In this document: one piece after another, positions 8,807-17,465 of the stretch
Numbering within the stretch: position 1 is the stretch's first letter
Layout of the letters: each line of letters begins with the position of its first letter
Assembly (NCBI GenBank): GCA_021803655.1
Contig: JAJZLK010000073.1
Coordinates: 1 to 52,210 of the forward strand
DNA length: 52,210 nucleotides
Source: Thermoplasmata archaeon
Lineage (GTDB): Archaea; Thermoplasmatota; Thermoplasmata; Thermoplasmatales; Thermoplasmataceae
Direction: 5' to 3'
Made by a program: the position numbers and the translations under genes
The notes under the pieces: model-generated
What the model was told of the DNA's origin: nothing
Databases searched by the model: none
The model's input: the letters and a program-made list of their open reading frames with translations, nothing else

Positions 8807-10054
8807 ATGATCAACCCTGAATCTTCTGGAGTCTCGGAGTCATATGCTGGTCTTCGACAGAAAATAGATAATTCCCATTGGAACATATCTCACACCTTCC
8901 TTTTCACTGCCGTCTCGTCAAGTTTCTTCGCATGGGGGATATTCCTTTCCGTTGCGGCACTGGCGACAAACTGGCCGTTCGTTCCGACTTCCGACTTCAC
9001 GCTGATCCTGCTCTCCTCTCCTTTGGGACTTCTGCTGGGAAACCTCGTGATGGGAAAGGCCACCGATGTTTTCGGGCGACGGAACGTATACGTTATCACG
9101 GTTATTCTTGGTCTCATCGGAATAATTGGAGTGGATCTTTCAACCAGCGTGATCCCGCTGTTCATCTCCATTTTCATTGCTGAGCTTGGATTCGGTGGAG
9201 ATGAAACTGTTTCCCTGTCATATCTTTCTGAAACCGTGCCGATAAAGAAGAGGAATTCTTCCCTTATTCTTTCATCCAACTTTGCGAACGTGGGAGTTGC
9301 GGTTGCCGCCGCGATCTTCATCCTGACATCAGGTCTGTCTTCCAGCATTCTTGACCAGAAGATACTAATCTCCGTGGCTGCAGGGGCTGCAATGCTCATT
9401 TCACTCCTTGCGAGGCTGAATATACCGGAAAGCGAGAGATGGCGCTACGTTAGGAGAAACCGAGAGAAAAACGTAACAACAACCTCAGGGAATCCTGTCG
9501 TGAGGTACATTGTGCTGCTTTTCATGGCAATGGCAGTCATTCTCGGCTTCGCCCTTACTTCATTCACAATTGGTCCCTATGAATTTCCAGCATATACCTC
9601 GTACTTCCCGCTGGTCACTGGAGTTGCGGAGTCTGTTTCCGCAATATTTGCAGTGGTGATAGCGAACAGGTTGAGCCGTGGCAGATTCGGAATTGTCGGG
9701 TATTTGGGAGGGCTGGCCACAATCCTTCTTCTCCTGCCGGCGGTTGAGTTCTTCCCGGCTTCACTCACGCTCCTGTTTGTCATAATCGGCATTAACTCGT
9801 TCTTTGGTGAGGTAGCATGGGCAACGAGAGAAGTCATGCAACCGGAACTGTTCACAACTGGATCGAGGGGAATGGGGATCGGATCAGTGAGGGCTCTCGC
9901 CTACCTTGCATATGTCATCTCCGTTCTGGCCGTTCCAGTCCTTCCTGTAACAGGATACATATATTACATAGCGTTTTTCTGGGCTATAGGCCTGGCAGGA
10001 GCAGTTATCTGGCTCCTGAAAGGCAGTGATACTTCAAGGACCAGCATTGTCTGA
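8807..10054 (+). CDS. MFS transporter
   Basis: 415 residues with about twelve hydrophobic helices. The signature loop between helices 2 and 3 reads MGKATDVFGRRNVY, a good match to MFS motif A (G-x-x-x-D-x-x-G-R-R). A second cytoplasmic loop carries ESERWRYVRRNREK, as in the sugar/organic-acid porter branch. MFS proteins exchange solutes using ion gradients; the substrate is not readable. ATG 8807 follows AGAGGA so closely that the start is somewhat uncertain. The gene is divergent from herA. Confidence 0.88.
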   Translation: MINPESSGVSESYAGLRQKIDNSHWNISHTFLFTAVSSSFFAWGIFLSVAALATNWPFVPTSDFTLILLSSPLGLLLGNLVMGKATDVFGRRNVYVITVILGLIGIIGVDLSTSVIPLFISIFIAELGFGGDETVSLSYLSETVPIKKRNSSLILSSNFANVGVAVAAAIFILTSGLSSSILDQKILISVAAGAAMLISLLARLNIPESERWRYVRRNREKNVTTTSGNPVVRYIVLLFMAMAVILGFALTSFTIGPYEFPAYTSYFPLVTGVAESVSAIFAVVIANRLSRGRFGIVGYLGGLATILLLLPAVEFFPASLTLLFVIIGINSFFGEVAWATREVMQPELFTTGSRGMGIGSVRALAYLAYVISVLAVPVLPVTGYIYYIAFFWAIGLAGAVIWLLKGSDTSRTSIV

Positions 10055-10065
10055 CGACCTGCAGT

Positions 10066-11754
10066 TCATGCCTGTTTCCTCTTCCAGATGACGATTGCAA
10101 CAAGTATCGCAGCGGACAGAACAACTACCGTTACCTCAATGAGAAGAATGAACGGGATTGCCGGAGGGGTTGTATGTGGAGTTGGGACTGGATTCTTCGT
10201 GAACGTCAGGTTGACAAAGGCTGAGGTCCCACTTACTCTGAAATCTGCCGGACTCGGAGACGGAGAGTATCCGGGAAACGAAGCGATGGCAGAATAGTTT
10301 CCAGAGGGAAGGAGTATGGAAACGTTGGCAGAGTTTGAGGAAAACGGGCTGCCCTGTACGTTAACGTCCCAGGTTGAACCTGCCGGGAGACCTTTCTCAT
10401 GGATCGTTACGTTGTAGAACGTCATTGACGAGAAATAGATCTCTGATGGCGAGTTGCTTGAATTCGCCTGTCCCCAGCTTACCCCGATAGTATTGTCGCC
10501 TAGCGTGCTGATCCCTATGGTATCCCCGCCCCAGACTTTACTGGACCCGTAGTTGCTTGACACTCTCTCTACCGGAGTCAGGAAATTACCAGTCACAGAG
10601 GAAAAGACCCTGGCATAGGCAGAGAGGCCTGGCAAACTGGAGTTTGTCACCCATGCCAGCATCACTGTGCCATTTGGACCGGGCGATGGTTGGATGATGT
10701 GTTCATACGGGGTTGAGCTGCTATGCACCGGGATCGTAGTCCATGTTCTTCCATTATCTCTTGAGTATGAGAGGTATGGTATGTCCACTCCATTTGACAT
10801 AAGATCGAAGGTTGCGTATATTGTGCCGTTCCTGCCGAGAGCTATAGCTCCGTCTATCCACCAGTCGGTTCCGGGAAGATATCCGCTTCCGTTTCCAACA
10901 AGTACACGTTTGCTCCAGCTTGATCCTCCGTTGGTGGATTCTGTGAAGTAGTTATATCCTTTACCCAAGGCGTGAGATGAACTCATGTTGTAGTCCTCAT
11001 ACAGGATCATGATAGTGCCGTTTGGTGCAATTACAAGGGGTGCACTTACCATACCTCCGTTGGGATAGTATGGGCTGAAGGCTTTCGGAACGGACCACGA
11101 TTTGCCAAGGTTAGACGAGTATGAAATCATGCCGTTGAAATCCCCGAAGGTGTAATAACAGCTGGCTCCCGGAGGACAGTAATAACTGACCAGCGAACCG
11201 TTCGGTGCGTAGTTCCATGTCACATATACTGTACCGTTTGGTGCCACGGCAACAAAATCCCTGTCGCTGAAGGAAGCATTGCTGACCGGGTTCACCACAG
11301 ACGTTATGGGGAAACTAGTTCCGTTGTTAAATGAGAAATCTACCACAGGCGATATTGAACCATTACTGAACTCGTGCATAAATGCTACCACGATTGAACC
11401 GTTCTGGAAAAGGGCAATAGACGGGTCCCAGGAATAAATACGAGTACCGGGAACCACATGACTGCCGGGTAATACCATTTGTCCGGCAAAAGATGCTCCG
11501 CCATTAGTGGAATAAGCGAACCCGATCGAGAAATTTGCGATCCATGCCTCGTAGATGTAACCATTCTCCGGGTTGTAAACCTGTTCTACCTCTGCGTTCA
11601 TGCCGCCCATTCCAGATGAAACCAGCACGTTCCCATGATCTGAAACGGCAGGAGAAAACTGCCCTCCTTTTTGCGGAAGTGGTGGTAAGGCAGACAGAAC
11701 CATGATTGCAATCAAAATAGCTAATGCTGCCGGGATAAACCGATTTATCCTCAT
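10066..11754 (-). CDS. Secreted BNR/sialidase-like beta-propeller surface protein with C-terminal anchor
   Basis: 562 residues. An N-terminal hydrophobic segment (about 7-25) serves as signal, and a C-terminal one (about 533-556) followed by KRKQA anchors it. The body has repeated Asp-box motifs (YSTNGGASF, YSSNLGKSW, STNGGSSW, SRDNGRTW), diagnostic of six-bladed BNR propellers. A later domain, VTIHEKGLPAGSTWDVNV followed by a LLPSGNY turn, matches the beta-sandwich repeat found in thermopsin-like and other Thermoplasmata surface proteins. Many N-x-S/T sequons suggest glycosylation. No sialidase catalytic residues can be assigned, so it may be a binding protein rather than an enzyme. Confidence 0.78.
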   Translation of the reverse strand: MRINRFIPAALAILIAIMVLSALPPLPQKGGQFSPAVSDHGNVLVSSGMGGMNAEVEQVYNPENGYIYEAWIANFSIGFAYSTNGGASFAGQMVLPGSHVVPGTRIYSWDPSIALFQNGSIVVAFMHEFSNGSISPVVDFSFNNGTSFPITSVVNPVSNASFSDRDFVAVAPNGTVYVTWNYAPNGSLVSYYCPPGASCYYTFGDFNGMISYSSNLGKSWSVPKAFSPYYPNGGMVSAPLVIAPNGTIMILYEDYNMSSSHALGKGYNYFTESTNGGSSWSKRVLVGNGSGYLPGTDWWIDGAIALGRNGTIYATFDLMSNGVDIPYLSYSRDNGRTWTTIPVHSSSTPYEHIIQPSPGPNGTVMLAWVTNSSLPGLSAYARVFSSVTGNFLTPVERVSSNYGSSKVWGGDTIGISTLGDNTIGVSWGQANSSNSPSEIYFSSMTFYNVTIHEKGLPAGSTWDVNVQGSPFSSNSANVSILLPSGNYSAIASFPGYSPSPSPADFRVSGTSAFVNLTFTKNPVPTPHTTPPAIPFILLIEVTVVVLSAAILVAIVIWKRKQA

Positions 11755-11843
11755 CGATAACAGTATTCTACTTTGCCCTCATATACATTTTCCTGCGCAC
11801 ACATATATTTATCCGGATTCCTTCGGGAAGAGAGAATCTCCCC

Positions 11844-13157
11844 ATGGAAGATGTTGAACTGGTCCCGAATGATCGGTGGTACACCGGATACTTCCTGTCC
11901 AACCTTGCAGGAGGACTTACAAATCCGCTCATAACGCTCTACGTTGTCAGTTACCTTGGACTGGGCGTATTTTATGTCGGTCTGGCCAGTTCTCTCGCCT
12001 CAGCAGCCTCTGTTCCAGCCCTTCTCTTTTGGGGCAATATATCCGATCGGATTAAGAAAAGAAAGATATTCATACTGATAGGATTCTACGGAGCATTTGC
12101 GTCCCTGATGGGGATTCTTCTCGCCCACAACATCTGGGAATATATTGCAGTCCTGATGGTATTCCAGGTGCTTGTAATGGCCAGCGTACCTGTATCAACG
12201 CTGATTATCATGGAAAACTCAGCCGAGAAGTCATGGGCGACGACCCTTTCCAAGTTCAACGCGATCTCAGCTTCCGGTACTCTTGCAGGCCTGTTATCAG
12301 GGGCCGTGATGGTTATCATGGTTGTTGGAAACGACCCCGGTTATCTTCCCATGTTCTACGTAATTGCCGGTGCTTTCTATGCCATGGCTTCAATCGCAGT
12401 TTCACTGACTATCCCGGAACCGAAGAAAAACATCAGCAGGAAGAAGCTGTGGAAATTGAACTCCATCAGGATTTTCGAGAGAGCCAGGTTCCTGCCTTCT
12501 AACGTGATACACTTTGTTTCCCCTTCATCCAACAATGGCAGGAGGATACCTTCAGACCTAAGGCTTTACCTGTTCTCCACCACCTTCCTGATGTTCGGCT
12601 TTCAGCTGTTCTTTGTGGCTTTCCCCGTGTTCGTCCTGGAAATGCTGGGAGCAGATCAGGGAGAGATCTTCTTCATGTATCTTGCAAATGCCCTTGGGTC
12701 CGTCATAACATTCAGGTATGCAGGAATGTTGAGCCAGAAATACGGAGACAGGAAACTTACCGCACTGGCGTTGCTTGGGAGGGTGATTATCTTCCTTTCC
12801 ATGGGAGGACTTGCAGTTGTCGCAATTCATTCCCTCCTGGAGATCTCTGTAGCGATAGTTGCCTACGGCACCCTTGGAGGACTGTGGTCTTTTATAGGAC
12901 TCGGGCAGCTCACCGGAGTTTCGAGACTCGCCGGGAAAACCCTGAGGGGAAAAGCAATAGGCTATTACAATTCATTCAACGGCGTTGCCCAGATCGTGGC
13001 CGGATTTTCAGGCGGAATTGTTGCGCTTTATGCGGGGTACGGGTCAGACTTCGTACTGGCGGCTATAATTGTACTCTCCGGAAGCGGACTGGCTCTGAGA
13101 CTGACGGCCGGAAAGAGGGTAAGCAGGGAAGTGTCGCCCGATACTTCGACTCAGTAA
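11844..13157 (+). CDS. MFS transporter
   Basis: 437 residues, about twelve hydrophobic segments with a central charged loop (EPKKNISRKKLWKLN). Motif A is present as WGNISDRIKKRK. The substrate is unknown. A TATA-like catatattta at 11802-11811 lies about 38 bases before the ATG, giving a short leader. Its last bases overlap the 3' end of the convergent sepF gene. Confidence 0.85.
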   Translation: MEDVELVPNDRWYTGYFLSNLAGGLTNPLITLYVVSYLGLGVFYVGLASSLASAASVPALLFWGNISDRIKKRKIFILIGFYGAFASLMGILLAHNIWEYIAVLMVFQVLVMASVPVSTLIIMENSAEKSWATTLSKFNAISASGTLAGLLSGAVMVIMVVGNDPGYLPMFYVIAGAFYAMASIAVSLTIPEPKKNISRKKLWKLNSIRIFERARFLPSNVIHFVSPSSNNGRRIPSDLRLYLFSTTFLMFGFQLFFVAFPVFVLEMLGADQGEIFFMYLANALGSVITFRYAGMLSQKYGDRKLTALALLGRVIIFLSMGGLAVVAIHSLLEISVAIVAYGTLGGLWSFIGLGQLTGVSRLAGKTLRGKAIGYYNSFNGVAQIVAGFSGGIVALYAGYGSDFVLAAIIVLSGSGLALRLTAGKRVSREVSPDTSTQ

Positions 13158-13522
13158 TAGCCCCTTATCTTGTTCCTGTCTATGGATATCCCCTTCGGAG
13201 TCAGGATAAGAAAATCCTTGTTCAGTGCTGCAACATCACCATTTATATCTTTGCCCATGGATTTCAACTCTTCCGTGACCCTTTTCAGGGAAACTTCGTC
13301 GTTTGACAGGGCCTTGCAGTCGATCAGCATGATATTGCCGTTGTACACAAAGTCCGATAACTGGAGAAGATCTTCGTACTTGTAAATCTCCGCCACCTTG
13401 ACCGTGGTCTTCAGATCCTCAATATATTCAGGGATCTTGACGTCGTTGAGATCAATGAATCTCCTCTTGCTGGTATCAGACCCCCTGATCTTTTCTCCCT
13501 TCTTCTTGAGAATCGTTGCCAT
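13151..13522 (-). CDS. sepF: SepF-like cell division protein (DUF552)
   Basis: 123 residues, matching the compact archaeal SepF form: an N-terminal basic linker, then the alpha/beta SepF domain with FIDLNDVKIPEYIEDLK, LQLSDFVYNGNIMLIDCKAL and a C-terminal FLILTPKGISIDRNKIRGYY. Archaeal SepF anchors FtsZ filaments to the membrane. The N-terminus (MATILKKKG) has a weak amphipathic membrane-targeting character. It ends in a tail-to-tail overlap with the MFS gene. Confidence 0.85.
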   Translation of the reverse strand: MATILKKKGEKIRGSDTSKRRFIDLNDVKIPEYIEDLKTTVKVAEIYKYEDLLQLSDFVYNGNIMLIDCKALSNDEVSLKRVTEELKSMGKDINGDVAALNKDFLILTPKGISIDRNKIRGYY

Positions 13523-13558
13523 ATCAAGTTACCTAGACAAAGGGAGAATATAAGGATT

Positions 13559-14338
13559 TCAATCCCTGATATGACCCAGATAAAGTGCCAGTGATACCGG
13601 AACGATAGTCCATATCAATCCCGCAGCAACTACGGTGTATACTGAAACGCTAATCTCCTTAGTAAAAACATAAGAGGTGATCAGCGAATAGTATGTGGGG
13701 TTAACGATATAGCTGTCGAGCATGAATGTGGAGATATTGGAAGGGTTGATTGCAAAAATCACTATTTGCACTATTGTGGTGTAAAACATATCGAGAAGAA
13801 GGAAGATCACGATGAGAAGAGAAAGAAGCGCAGTCGGTGTCTTGACAACATGGGCAAGGAGTATCATTATCCCGACAAAGAACGCAGCTTCCACGAAATA
13901 GGCAGCTACCAGCGAGGCGATGAAGTCAAGAGGCATTGAAAAGTTCATGTATGACACCGCAAAACCGTCCATCACCACTATTGTGATCAGGGCGGCCACC
14001 CCGACTGCCAGCACACCAACGACAAACCTGGAAAGGAGGATGCGCATCTTCGTTACGGGCTGAACCATTACCGACTCCAGAACAGAAGTCAGCCGATCCT
14101 TGCCGTAGTAGAAGTAACCCATGAGGAGACCAAGTATGGGAATAAATATTCCAAGAATGATTGCAATAGCTGTGAGGAAAAGAATCTCTTGAGAAATAAC
14201 GTTACCAGATGCGGATACCCCGGTAATTTTCTTGATAAAATACCCTACAAGGCTCGAGAGGGCAAGCATCATAACGAGAATAGCAATAAATGACTTACTG
14301 AGTATGGATCGCTTGAGGTCGAAGAGGATAGGATTCAC
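13559..14338 (-). CDS. ABC-2 type transporter permease
   Basis: 259 residues with about six hydrophobic helices and the cytoplasmic loop KDRLTSVLESVMVQPVTK typical of ABC-2 permeases. GTG start at 14338 overlaps the stop of the ATPase gene by four bases (GTGA), so the two are translated together and form one exporter. The substrate is unknown. Confidence 0.85.
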   Translation of the reverse strand: MNPILFDLKRSILSKSFIAILVMMLALSSLVGYFIKKITGVSASGNVISQEILFLTAIAIILGIFIPILGLLMGYFYYGKDRLTSVLESVMVQPVTKMRILLSRFVVGVLAVGVAALITIVVMDGFAVSYMNFSMPLDFIASLVAAYFVEAAFFVGIMILLAHVVKTPTALLSLLIVIFLLLDMFYTTIVQIVIFAINPSNISTFMLDSYIVNPTYYSLITSYVFTKEISVSVYTVVAAGLIWTIVPVSLALYLGHIRD

Positions 14339-15255
14339 TGACCATCACCTATTGATCGGAAAAAGAATGCCTCAAGTCCTTCGCTTTCCGTGTTAATCCC
14401 AGACACAACATACTTTCTGGAAATCAACTCGGAGTTTATTTCCCCCGTTACTCCAGCATCCTTGCCGTTTAATTCAGAGATGATGAATCTTCCCCCTGAA
14501 GCTTCAACTTTCCCGTACTTTGAAAGGATGTTCATGACCCCGTCATCCGGGTTCTGTACCTGCACTGTAACAGTGAATTTACCGGTGCTTTTCAGATCAG
14601 CCCTGTTTATTATCCTGACTAGTTTGCCCTTGTTTATTATGGCAATGCGATCCGCCACAGACTCCAGTTCGTTGAGCATGTGTGAAGACAGCAGTATGGA
14701 TTTCCCCTCTTTCTTGAAGGAGAGTATCAAGTCGCGTACGTACTTTATCCCTTCAGGATCAAGCCCGTTCAGGATTTCGTCCAGAAGATAATTATTCGGA
14801 TTCGAGATCATTGCGGCCGCCAGGGAAAACCTTTTCTTCATCCCCTGGGAGTATTCCCTCAATTTCTTGTTGAGGTGACCGTCCAGTCCGACCTGTGTCA
14901 GCAGTTCCTTTCCTCTGTTCTCGGATTCTGTTCTTGATATTCCGTGGAATCCGGCATAGTATATCAGCAGGTCAAGAGGCTTCACGTTTGGTTCGAAGTT
15001 CGGGAGTTCAGGTACCCATCCTATCAGGCGTGAAGCTCCTGTCTTGTTCTTCACAATGTCGTTCCCGTCAAACCGCACACTCCCTTCTGAAGGATATATA
15101 ATTCCCGCAGAGACCCTTATCGTGGTGGTCTTTCCGGCCCCATTGAGTCCCGCAAATCCCAGAATCTCACCGTCATTTACAGTCAGGGACAGATTACTCA
15201 CCGCTGGCCGGCTAGATCTACCATATGACTTGGTGAGTTCTGAAATCTCGATCAT
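14335..15255 (-). CDS. ABC transporter ATP-binding protein
   Basis: 306 residues. Walker A GLNGAGKTT near residue 37, Q-loop region near VPELPNFEPN, signature YSQGMKKRFSLAAAM and a Walker B region reading NNYLLDEILNGLDPEG. The signature is SQG rather than SGG, and the usual DEPT reads DEIL, keeping the catalytic glutamate. The C-terminal roughly 80 residues form the accessory domain common in ABC-2 exporter ATPases. It pairs with the permease at 13559-14338. Confidence 0.9.
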   Translation of the reverse strand: MIEISELTKSYGRSSRPAVSNLSLTVNDGEILGFAGLNGAGKTTTIRVSAGIIYPSEGSVRFDGNDIVKNKTGASRLIGWVPELPNFEPNVKPLDLLIYYAGFHGISRTESENRGKELLTQVGLDGHLNKKLREYSQGMKKRFSLAAAMISNPNNYLLDEILNGLDPEGIKYVRDLILSFKKEGKSILLSSHMLNELESVADRIAIINKGKLVRIINRADLKSTGKFTVTVQVQNPDDGVMNILSKYGKVEASGGRFIISELNGKDAGVTGEINSELISRKYVVSGINTESEGLEAFFFRSIGDGQ

Positions 15256-15335
15256 CCCTGCGTTATGGGAAGGATTCTTATTAACGTTTTCCGGGAAAAT
15301 CAGGCTGCAGGTCTTACCTTTTCCAGTCTTTGCAA

Positions 15336-16010
15336 TTACGGTCTAGCTGCCATATTTCTCACTCGCTTGACAAAGATTGAGAACAGGTTTGAAAATCCGT
15401 CTTCCCACGCCCTCAACTTGGGCTTAGTTATCCTGACACCGTACCTGATGGGCACTTCTATGAGTTTTCCGATGCGTATTGCTTCAATCTTGAGGTCCTG
15501 GGAAAAACTCATTCCGTCGCTGAGATTCTTCATTTTCCGGTAAATGTCGGATGTGAAAACCCACATTCCGCTCTGTGAGTCGATAATCCTGTAGCTGAAA
15601 AATATCCGGATCGCAATGTTCAGCACATTGTTCCCAACGAAGTGCAGCATGGTATAATTGTACTGGTTCCTGAGTGTCATCCGGTCCCCTGAAATGAAGT
15701 CCACCTGATTTATCTTCAGGAGTTCGACCAGCGGCCCTATGGCCTCTGCGGGATAAGTGCCATCGCCATCAATTCCGACAAAAATGTCACCCGTTGCAGA
15801 CTCAAACCCCCTCTTGTATGCTACCCCGTATCCTCTCCTAGGTTCTTCGATAACAATTGCCCCTTTCTCCCTTGCAATTTCGCGGGTCCTGTCCCTGGAA
15901 CTGGTGTCCACTACTATCACTTCAACGTTACCATTCTCCATTATGGTGTCAATCACCCGTCCAATGGTTTGCTCTTCATTGATGGTCGGAATCACCACAC
16001 TAATTTTCAA
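15336..16010 (-). CDS. Family 2 glycosyltransferase, dolichyl-phosphate sugar synthase-like
   Basis: 224 residues. The GT-A fold is shown by VVIPTINEEQTIG at the start, IVVDTSSRDRT and the metal-binding GIDGDGTYPA region. The length and the motif SGDRMTLRNQYNYTMLHFVGN match dolichol-phosphate mannose/glucose synthase-like enzymes without C-terminal membrane helices, which make lipid-linked sugars for protein glycosylation. That fits the sequon-rich surface proteins in this window. The exact sugar is unknown. Confidence 0.85.
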   Translation of the reverse strand: MKISVVIPTINEEQTIGRVIDTIMENGNVEVIVVDTSSRDRTREIAREKGAIVIEEPRRGYGVAYKRGFESATGDIFVGIDGDGTYPAEAIGPLVELLKINQVDFISGDRMTLRNQYNYTMLHFVGNNVLNIAIRIFFSYRIIDSQSGMWVFTSDIYRKMKNLSDGMSFSQDLKIEAIRIGKLIEVPIRYGVRITKPKLRAWEDGFSNLFSIFVKRVRNMAARP

Positions 16011-16095
16011 CTTGAAACTCCCGGAAAATTTCCAATGCGCTCAGGAAACTGTCCCTAATTATATTTTACGGTGAAATTTAGAACCCATATCAAGG

Positions 16096-16488
16096 TTATG
16101 ATCGCCTGCCGGGAATCCGCGGATATTTTCCTCTCATTCCTCCCAGGATCGAGAGTCCGAATATGAACAGAATCTTTCCCAATGCGGGCAGCGCAGAGTC
16201 GATCACCAGATGTTCCACAGGCTTCTTATGCGGGTCCCTTGAGTCCACATGGGCCTCGTATCTGTCCCTGTATTCCACCAGATGAACGCCTCTCAATGAT
16301 CCTTCTATTGAAGCCCTGTAATCCGCTAACTGCCCGTGGTAAGACCCGACTGAATGCTTCAGGAAACCACTTTCGCCCGGAGACGTTTGATTGCTGCCCT
16401 GCAGGTCTCTCTTCCAAAGTGTTGCCCTGCCGCGAACAAGGGTTTCAGCAACCAGAGAATTCCAGATGTCTGGGTTGAACTTCTTCAT
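16096..16488 (-). CDS. Small protein of unknown function with a C-terminal hydrophobic segment
   Basis: 130 residues, not recognised. The first 90 residues are polar and rich in charged residues; residues about 98-118 (ALPALGKILFIFGLSILGG) could be a single membrane helix, followed by a basic tail. It begins with ATG and ends in TAA. It lies between the GT2 gene and a regulator in the same orientation. Its reality rests on an open frame in a position with no competing gene. Confidence 0.5.
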   Translation of the reverse strand: MKKFNPDIWNSLVAETLVRGRATLWKRDLQGSNQTSPGESGFLKHSVGSYHGQLADYRASIEGSLRGVHLVEYRDRYEAHVDSRDPHKKPVEHLVIDSALPALGKILFIFGLSILGGMRGKYPRIPGRRS

Positions 16489-16520
16489 ACACGAAACCTC
16501 ATGTCATACCTTGACGGTAC

Positions 16521-16907
16521 TCACAATATCAGGCCACACTTCTGCATAAGGTCATTGTCAAGCTTCTCCAGAAGCGAATCCAGAGCGCTTTCTATAACCT
16601 TTACTCTTTCCTGTGCGATCTTCTTGATGCCGGAGAAATCAGCCATGGCATACACATGGTACTGTCCGCCTGATTTAAGATTCCTGCTTTCCCTGTAAAC
16701 AAGACCGAGGCCCACAAGCCTCTGTAGTGATTTGAATACAGAGGTTCTCCCTTTGCCAATCGTTTCCGCAACAGAATCCAGGTCAACCCATTTTCCTGTC
16801 TTCAGAGATGTGAATACTTCGAAATCCGAAGGACCTATCTCAAATATGCATGAGAGAAGATCGAAACAACTGGCATCCGTAGAACCAAGCTTGTTGAGAG
16901 ATATCAT
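16521..16907 (-). CDS. TrmB/MarR-like winged-helix transcriptional regulator
   Basis: 128 residues from ATG 16907. A winged helix is visible: FEVFTSLKTGKWVDLDSVAETIGKG, with RTSVFKSLQRLVGLGLVYRE as recognition helix and turn into the wing. The C-terminal helix (KIIAQ/KVIESALDSLLEKL region) probably dimerises. The frame is open to 16955, but ATG 16907 is chosen because TTTATACTA lies 27 bases before it, a good leaderless promoter. The gene is divergent from thioredoxin, with a palindrome between them, so it may control that operon. Confidence 0.75.
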   Translation of the reverse strand: MISLNKLGSTDASCFDLLSCIFEIGPSDFEVFTSLKTGKWVDLDSVAETIGKGRTSVFKSLQRLVGLGLVYRESRNLKSGGQYHVYAMADFSGIKKIAQERVKVIESALDSLLEKLDNDLMQKCGLIL

Positions 16908-16972
16908 GGTGCACCTATTACATGATAGTATAAAGGTATTTCTCGCTATTCGCAATATCGATAAATCTTTAA

Positions 16973-16982
16973 ACCATATGGT
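16973..16982. promoter_or_regulatory. Palindrome ACCATATGGT between regulator and thioredoxin genes
   Basis: A perfect 10-base palindrome sits in the divergent intergenic region, between the regulator's TATA box and the thioredoxin start at 17064. It could be an operator for the neighbouring winged-helix protein, but ten bases alone is weak evidence. Confidence 0.3.
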
Positions 16983-17063
16983 GATTCACTGAGAGGTTTC
17001 CCTGGCGGACTCTGGCTATAAACCAATACACCGGGGTGTGCCGAAAAAAGGAGGATCTTGAAA

Positions 17064-17465
17064 ATGGATCTGGACGATACATCGGAAATCAGAAAAAAAA
17101 TGGTGGTGGAACTAATTAGCAAAGCACAGAATGGAGATAAACCGGTAGTGGAACTCAGCGACAGTAATTTTGACGCAGCCATATCAAGTGACCAGCTTAC
17201 CCTCGTGGATTTCTGGGCACCTTGGTGTGCACCCTGCAGATTCGTGTCCCCGATAATAGAGGAACTCGGTTCGCAGTATTCCGGGTCAATGAAGTTCGGG
17301 AAGTTGAATGTGGACGAAAATCAGATCACTTCCTCGAGATACCGGATAACCAGCATACCGACGATTATGTTCTTCAGGAAAGGAAAACAGGTTGACTACG
17401 TGATCGGCGCCCTTCCAAAGAATGTCCTCGAGGGAAAGATCAAGAAACTGCTGGCCTCTGCATGA
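17064..17465 (+). CDS. trxA: Thioredoxin
   Basis: 133 residues. The thioredoxin fold is unmistakable: LVDFWAPWCAPCR with redox cysteines at 55 and 58, cis-proline in SIPTIMFF, and the closing GALPKNVLEGKI. An N-terminal extension of about 25 polar residues precedes the fold. ATG 17064 is preferred over the TTG at 17058 because GGAGG at 17050-17054 gives a good nine-base spacing. It overlaps the thioredoxin reductase start by four bases (ATGA), so the two are one operon for cytoplasmic disulfide reduction. Confidence 0.95.
   Translation: MDLDDTSEIRKKMVVELISKAQNGDKPVVELSDSNFDAAISSDQLTLVDFWAPWCAPCRFVSPIIEELGSQYSGSMKFGKLNVDENQITSSRYRITSIPTIMFFRKGKQVDYVIGALPKNVLEGKIKKLLASA

Noticed and set aside
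8890-9399. 169-codon open frame on the minus strand
   Set aside because: Antisense shadow of the MFS transporter; the transporter shows motif A and membrane helices.
10066-11754. Calling the BNR protein an active sialidase
   Set aside because: Asp boxes only show the propeller fold; the arginine triad and other catalytic residues could not be placed.
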